DNA from: Burkholderiales bacterium
Lineage (GTDB): Bacteria; Pseudomonadota; Gammaproteobacteria; Burkholderiales; Casimicrobiaceae
Assembly (NCBI GenBank): GCA_025354075.1
Contig: JANXNO010000207.1
Coordinates: 1-13,973, forward strand
Direction: 5' to 3'
Length of the DNA: 13,973 bases
Under the pieces are notes generated by a model. That model was not told where the DNA came from and searched no databases. It worked only from the letters and a program-made list of their open reading frames with translations. Positions 13,696 to 13,973 of this stretch are shown here, in pieces; the stretch's first letter is position 1; every line of letters starts with the position of its first letter. The translations under genes were made by a program, and so were the position numbers.

Positions 13696-13812
13696 GGTTC
13701 AAGATCCTTCATCAAGGGATGCGCTGATCGCGCACATTGATGACGGTTCCAGTGACCTGTGCATGCCCCCGTATGCGGGTTTTGCATAGCGCGGTACAAC
13801 AGCCTGCGTCGG
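13696..13812 (-). other. Gap upstream of the TAXI gene with weak palindromes
   Basis: This 117-nt gap separates the end of the partial right-hand gene from the binding-protein start. It contains TGCGC-TGATC-GCGCA at 13720-13734 (5-bp arms) and a small CCCG-TATG-CGGG hairpin at 13768-13779 with no T-tract on the minus strand. I see no confident promoter; TTGTAC, 18 nt, CATACG is the best weak match. Without a clear terminator, read-through from the right-hand gene into the transporter is possible. Confidence 0.3.
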
Positions 13813-13973
13813 TCAGGCGAACGAGATGCTTAAGGCCTGTGCGCCGAGGTGCACGCCATTGGTCATGCTCATCGTGCCCAGATGCAGCGTTGCCGCGTGG
13901 TTGCGACAGGCGTCCTGCAGCGCCATAAATGCCGGCCAGCGCTGAACCTCGGCCACGTCGCCCGCGGTCAGCG
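13813..13973 (-). CDS. C-terminal fragment of an unidentified protein, cut by the window end
   Basis: A minus-strand frame is open from the window edge to a TGA at 13813-13815, giving 52 C-terminal residues. They begin LTAGDVAEVQRWPAFMALQD and end HLGAQALSISFA. Third codon positions are strongly GC-rich, as in the other genes here, and the composition is that of a soluble globular protein (helix then a glycine-rich strand). Being only the tail of a gene, it has no start in the window and would be missed by a search for complete reading frames. I do not recognise the family. The competing + frame over the same bases has an arginine- and cysteine-rich, low-quality product and was rejected. Confidence 0.6.
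   Translation of the reverse strand, partial: LTAGDVAEVQRWPAFMALQDACRNHAATLHLGTMSMTNGVHLGAQALSISFA

Noticed and set aside
13737..13928. 63-codon + strand frame at the right end
   Set aside because: It is Arg/Cys-rich without homology features and overlaps the better-supported minus-strand C-terminal fragment.

Overview
The window looks like ordinary chromosomal DNA from a betaproteobacterium, probably Burkholderiales or a relative. This is inferred from protein content (a DUF4124 protein, a subtilase with an IPTL-CTERM-like tail, a TAXI-type TRAP transporter, a YhdH/AcuI reductase) and a GC-rich third codon position. No marker gene fixes the taxon. There are nine genes, two of them cut by the window ends. 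I saw no RNA gene, transposase, integrase, phage gene or CRISPR array. No gene-free stretch exceeds 300 bases.

Left end, + strand (2-1465): the C-terminal ~311 residues of a YhdH/AcuI-type acrylyl-CoA reductase, followed 3 nt later by a small exported protein with a BON-like C-terminal half. It converges on a minus-strand operon. The 138-nt gap between the two holds a REPIN-like pair of inverted palindromes.

Minus-strand operon (4986 to 1604): a secreted alpha/beta hydrolase with a repeat-bearing C-terminal domain, then a DUF4124 protein with a histone-H1-like lysine/alanine tail (20-nt gap), then a lipoprotein of probable alpha/alpha-toroid fold (12-nt gap). All three are exported, so they may act together at the cell envelope. 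I do not recognise the trio as a described system, and it is the best candidate here for something new.

Centre (5217-10286, minus): a 1689-residue secreted subtilase. It has an I9-like propeptide, an S8 catalytic domain with an inserted PA domain, a long beta-rich region, four DUF11/CARDB-type repeats (the last two a clear duplication) and a C-terminal IPTL-CTERM-like signal. It ends in a strong intrinsic terminator.

Right part (10438-13695, minus): a two-gene TAXI TRAP transporter, solute-binding protein then fused DctQM permease. An intrinsic terminator in the 129-nt gap probably lets far more binding protein than permease be made. It also shows that the permease starts at 12606 and not at the longest possible start, 12732. 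The last 161 nt hold the C-terminus of an unidentified minus-strand gene.
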